A stretch of 64,000 nucleotides of DNA from Desulfofarcimen acetoxidans DSM 771 (GTDB taxonomy: Bacteria; Bacillota; Desulfotomaculia; Desulfotomaculales; Desulfofarciminaceae): positions 2,542,001-2,606,000 of the forward strand of contig NC_013216.1 of NCBI RefSeq assembly GCF_000024205.1. The letters run 5' to 3'. Of the stretch, positions 63,178-64,000 are shown piece after piece. Under the pieces are notes generated by a model. The model saw nothing but the letters and a program-made list of their open reading frames with translations. It was not told where the DNA came from and searched no databases. The first letter of the stretch is position 1. Each line of letters opens with the position of its first letter. A program made the position numbers and the translations under genes.

Positions 63178-63272
63178 GCAAAAGAAGCACCCCACTTCAA
63201 TTTATTTAGTTTCCTGCGACCGACTATTCCGTCGGTTTCGCCCGGTTACAATCCGGGACTCATCAGGCAGGT
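63178..63272 (-). repeat. 95-bp direct repeat, copy 2 (with ribozyme)
   Basis: This is the second copy of the repeat at 62662, in the same orientation, 515 bp away. It includes the same flank (GCAAAAGAAGCACCCCACTT) downstream of the ribozyme on the minus strand. Confidence 0.9.
63213..63271 (-). ncRNA. hammerhead ribozyme, copy 2
   Basis: On the minus strand stem I CCTGC (63271-63267) pairs with GCAGG (63217-63213). The core is CTGATGA and GAAA. Stem II is G(T)CCCGG/CCGGGC with loop ATTGTAA, and stem III CCGAC/GTCGG has loop GGAATA. The GTC triplet places cleavage between 63218 and 63217. It begins 2 nt after the stop codon of the Xre-type gene. Confidence 0.94.
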
Positions 63273-63273
63273 G

Positions 63274-63507
63274 TTATATTTTTGTCAGTCGGTAGCGGCT
63301 CCCTGTCTCTTTGTCTTTAAATTCAATAGGACCAAGTATATTAACGCATTTAACTGCCACTTGAAGCGGTGTTGTTAGTTTGCCTTTCTCCAAACGTAAT
63401 ACATAGTACTTAGAAAAGCCAATGAGTTCACCAAATTTTTCTTGTGTTAGGTCTGCAGCTTTTCTTTTGGCAGCCAGATCTATGGGTACTATTAAACCCT
63501 TTGTCAT
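63274..63507 (-). CDS. Xre-family helix-turn-helix protein
   Basis: This 77-residue DNA-binding protein has the Cro/CI-type helix-turn-helix (LTQEKFGELIGFSKYYVLRLEKG, residues 20-42). ATG at 63507 follows GAGGTGAG. Its stop codon lies 2 nt before hammerhead copy 2, so the ribozyme would cut just after the mRNA of this gene. It is probably a regulator of the element. A palindrome with TTGAC arms lies upstream. Confidence 0.8.
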   Translation of the reverse strand: MTKGLIVPIDLAAKRKAADLTQEKFGELIGFSKYYVLRLEKGKLTTPLQVAVKCVNILGPIEFKDKETGSRYRLTKI

Positions 63508-63529
63508 TGCTCTCACCTCAACCATTTAG

Positions 63530-63546
63530 TTGACGGATTTAGTCAA
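63530..63546. promoter_or_regulatory. palindrome upstream of the Xre gene
   Basis: TTGAC (63530-63534), 7 nt, and GTCAA (63542-63546) form an inverted repeat 23 bp before the Xre start codon, a usual place for a self-repression operator. Confidence 0.4.
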
Positions 63547-63582
63547 TTTAATATAGAATATTCTTGTTATTGATAAATGATT

Positions 63583-63765
63583 TTATATGGTATTTATACG
63601 GCGCATGTAGTCTGTATTCTCCTTTAAAAGGTTAGGAACGCTTACGCCAAGTGTATTTGCTGCTTTTTCTGCTTCTATATTAGATAGGTACTTGATAAAT
63701 TTTTTTACTGGCTTTGACGACACGCCACAATGTAGCTTAAATTCTACCCTGGGGCCTACCGTCAA
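63583..63765 (-). CDS. small hypothetical protein
   Basis: This frame encodes up to 60 residues, with a helical C-terminal half (NIEAEKAANTLGVSVPNLLKE) that looks like part of a helix-turn-helix. The start is unclear: TTG at 63765 has no ribosome site. It lies upstream of the Xre gene on the same strand and may be the remnant of a longer gene. Nothing else is recognised in 63766-63898. Confidence 0.3.
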   Translation of the reverse strand: MTVGPRVEFKLHCGVSSKPVKKFIKYLSNIEAEKAANTLGVSVPNLLKENTDYMRRINTI

Positions 63766-63898
63766 GTGATTTTAACGGCACACATTAAGGCAGCCTTCCT
63801 GCCCTAAATCTTACCGTTAATATCTTTGCCTTATACTTCTATGTTTGGTTCTCCATAACATGGTATACTAAAGTAAGCGGCCCAAAAAATGCAAAAAA

Positions 63899-63930
63899 GT
63901 GCCTAATAAACGGCTAGGCACCATTTTTCT
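63899..63930. terminator. bidirectional terminator near the window end
   Basis: GTGCCTA (63899-63905) and TAGGCAC (63915-63921) pair across a 9-nt loop. Runs of A before and T after let it act on both strands. No gene is recognised in 63931-64000. Confidence 0.7.
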
Positions 63931-64000
63931 TGTAAATTATATCGATTAGTTAATTGTGTTATGAATATATAGGGATCATTATGTTGGTTGTCAGTATGTA

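Noticed and set aside
1-64000. CRISPR arrays, rRNA genes and a replication origin were looked for.
   Set aside because: No regularly spaced short repeats, no rRNA signatures and no DnaA-box cluster were seen.

Overview
The window is from the chromosome of an AT-rich, endospore-forming Firmicute. The gene content and order resemble Desulfotomaculum/Pelotomaculum-type Peptococcaceae (inference; no marker here fixes the genus). Sporulation genes are scattered through it: spoVAC-AD-AE with DUF421 and DUF1657, yunB, ytxC, ytaF, a YhcN/YlaJ lipoprotein and a DacF-like carboxypeptidase. Several blocks match the Bacillus order: pheS-pheT-zapA-mutS2, infC-rpmI-rplT, ytxC before thrS, and polA-mutM-ytaF-coaE. 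Where promoters can be read they are sigma-A-like with 17-bp spacers.

Layout. 0.3-4.9 kb: leftward purine operon (small unknown gene, purL, purQ, GNAT acetyltransferase). 5.2-6.0 kb: lgt. 6.9-9.1 kb: htpG behind a CIRCE/HrcA promoter. 9.3-11.1 kb: an unknown protein and a BaiN/HI0933-like flavoprotein. 11.3-14.3 kb: spoVA operon of the DUF1657/DUF421 type. 14.5-16.2 kb: DUF47 plus Pit phosphate transport behind a PhoP-box-like site. 16.2-21.3 kb: HTH protein, yunB, tyrS, class A PBP. 21.4-32.7 kb: mutS2, U32 peptidase, NIF3-like gene, mpg, zapA, and pheST with a Phe T-box and an extra structured RNA upstream. 32.8-38.9 kb: TrmH methylase, infC operon (AUU start, own leader), thrS with a Thr T-box that also covers a membrane protein, ytxC. 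39-48.9 kb: cell-surface enzymes, relics of IS110 and IS200/IS605 elements, a 23-codon gene with its own promoter and terminator, tRNA-Val, dacF, usp, dedA, and a SEC-C protein that seems to start at AUC. 49-56.3 kb: S41 protease and the polA operon.

56.4 kb to the end: an accessory element beside tRNA-Leu(GAG). It carries two convergent tyrosine recombinases, parAB (parA broken by an in-frame UGA), a protein with a duplicated helix-turn-helix-like half, an IS630 copy, small Xre-type genes, and two tandem copies of a self-cleaving hammerhead ribozyme on the minus strand.

The most unusual item is that ribozyme pair (62698-62756 and 63213-63271). Each copy has the complete hammerhead core, and the copies differ inside the motif by one pairing-preserving change. 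Together they would release an RNA of about 515 nt holding two overlapping small reading frames. Other points of interest are a family of about 100-bp intergenic palindromic repeats (five copies), a hairpin that hides the ytaF ribosome-binding site, non-AUG starts (AUU, AUC, AUC), and an RNA with complementary ends upstream of the pheS T-box.
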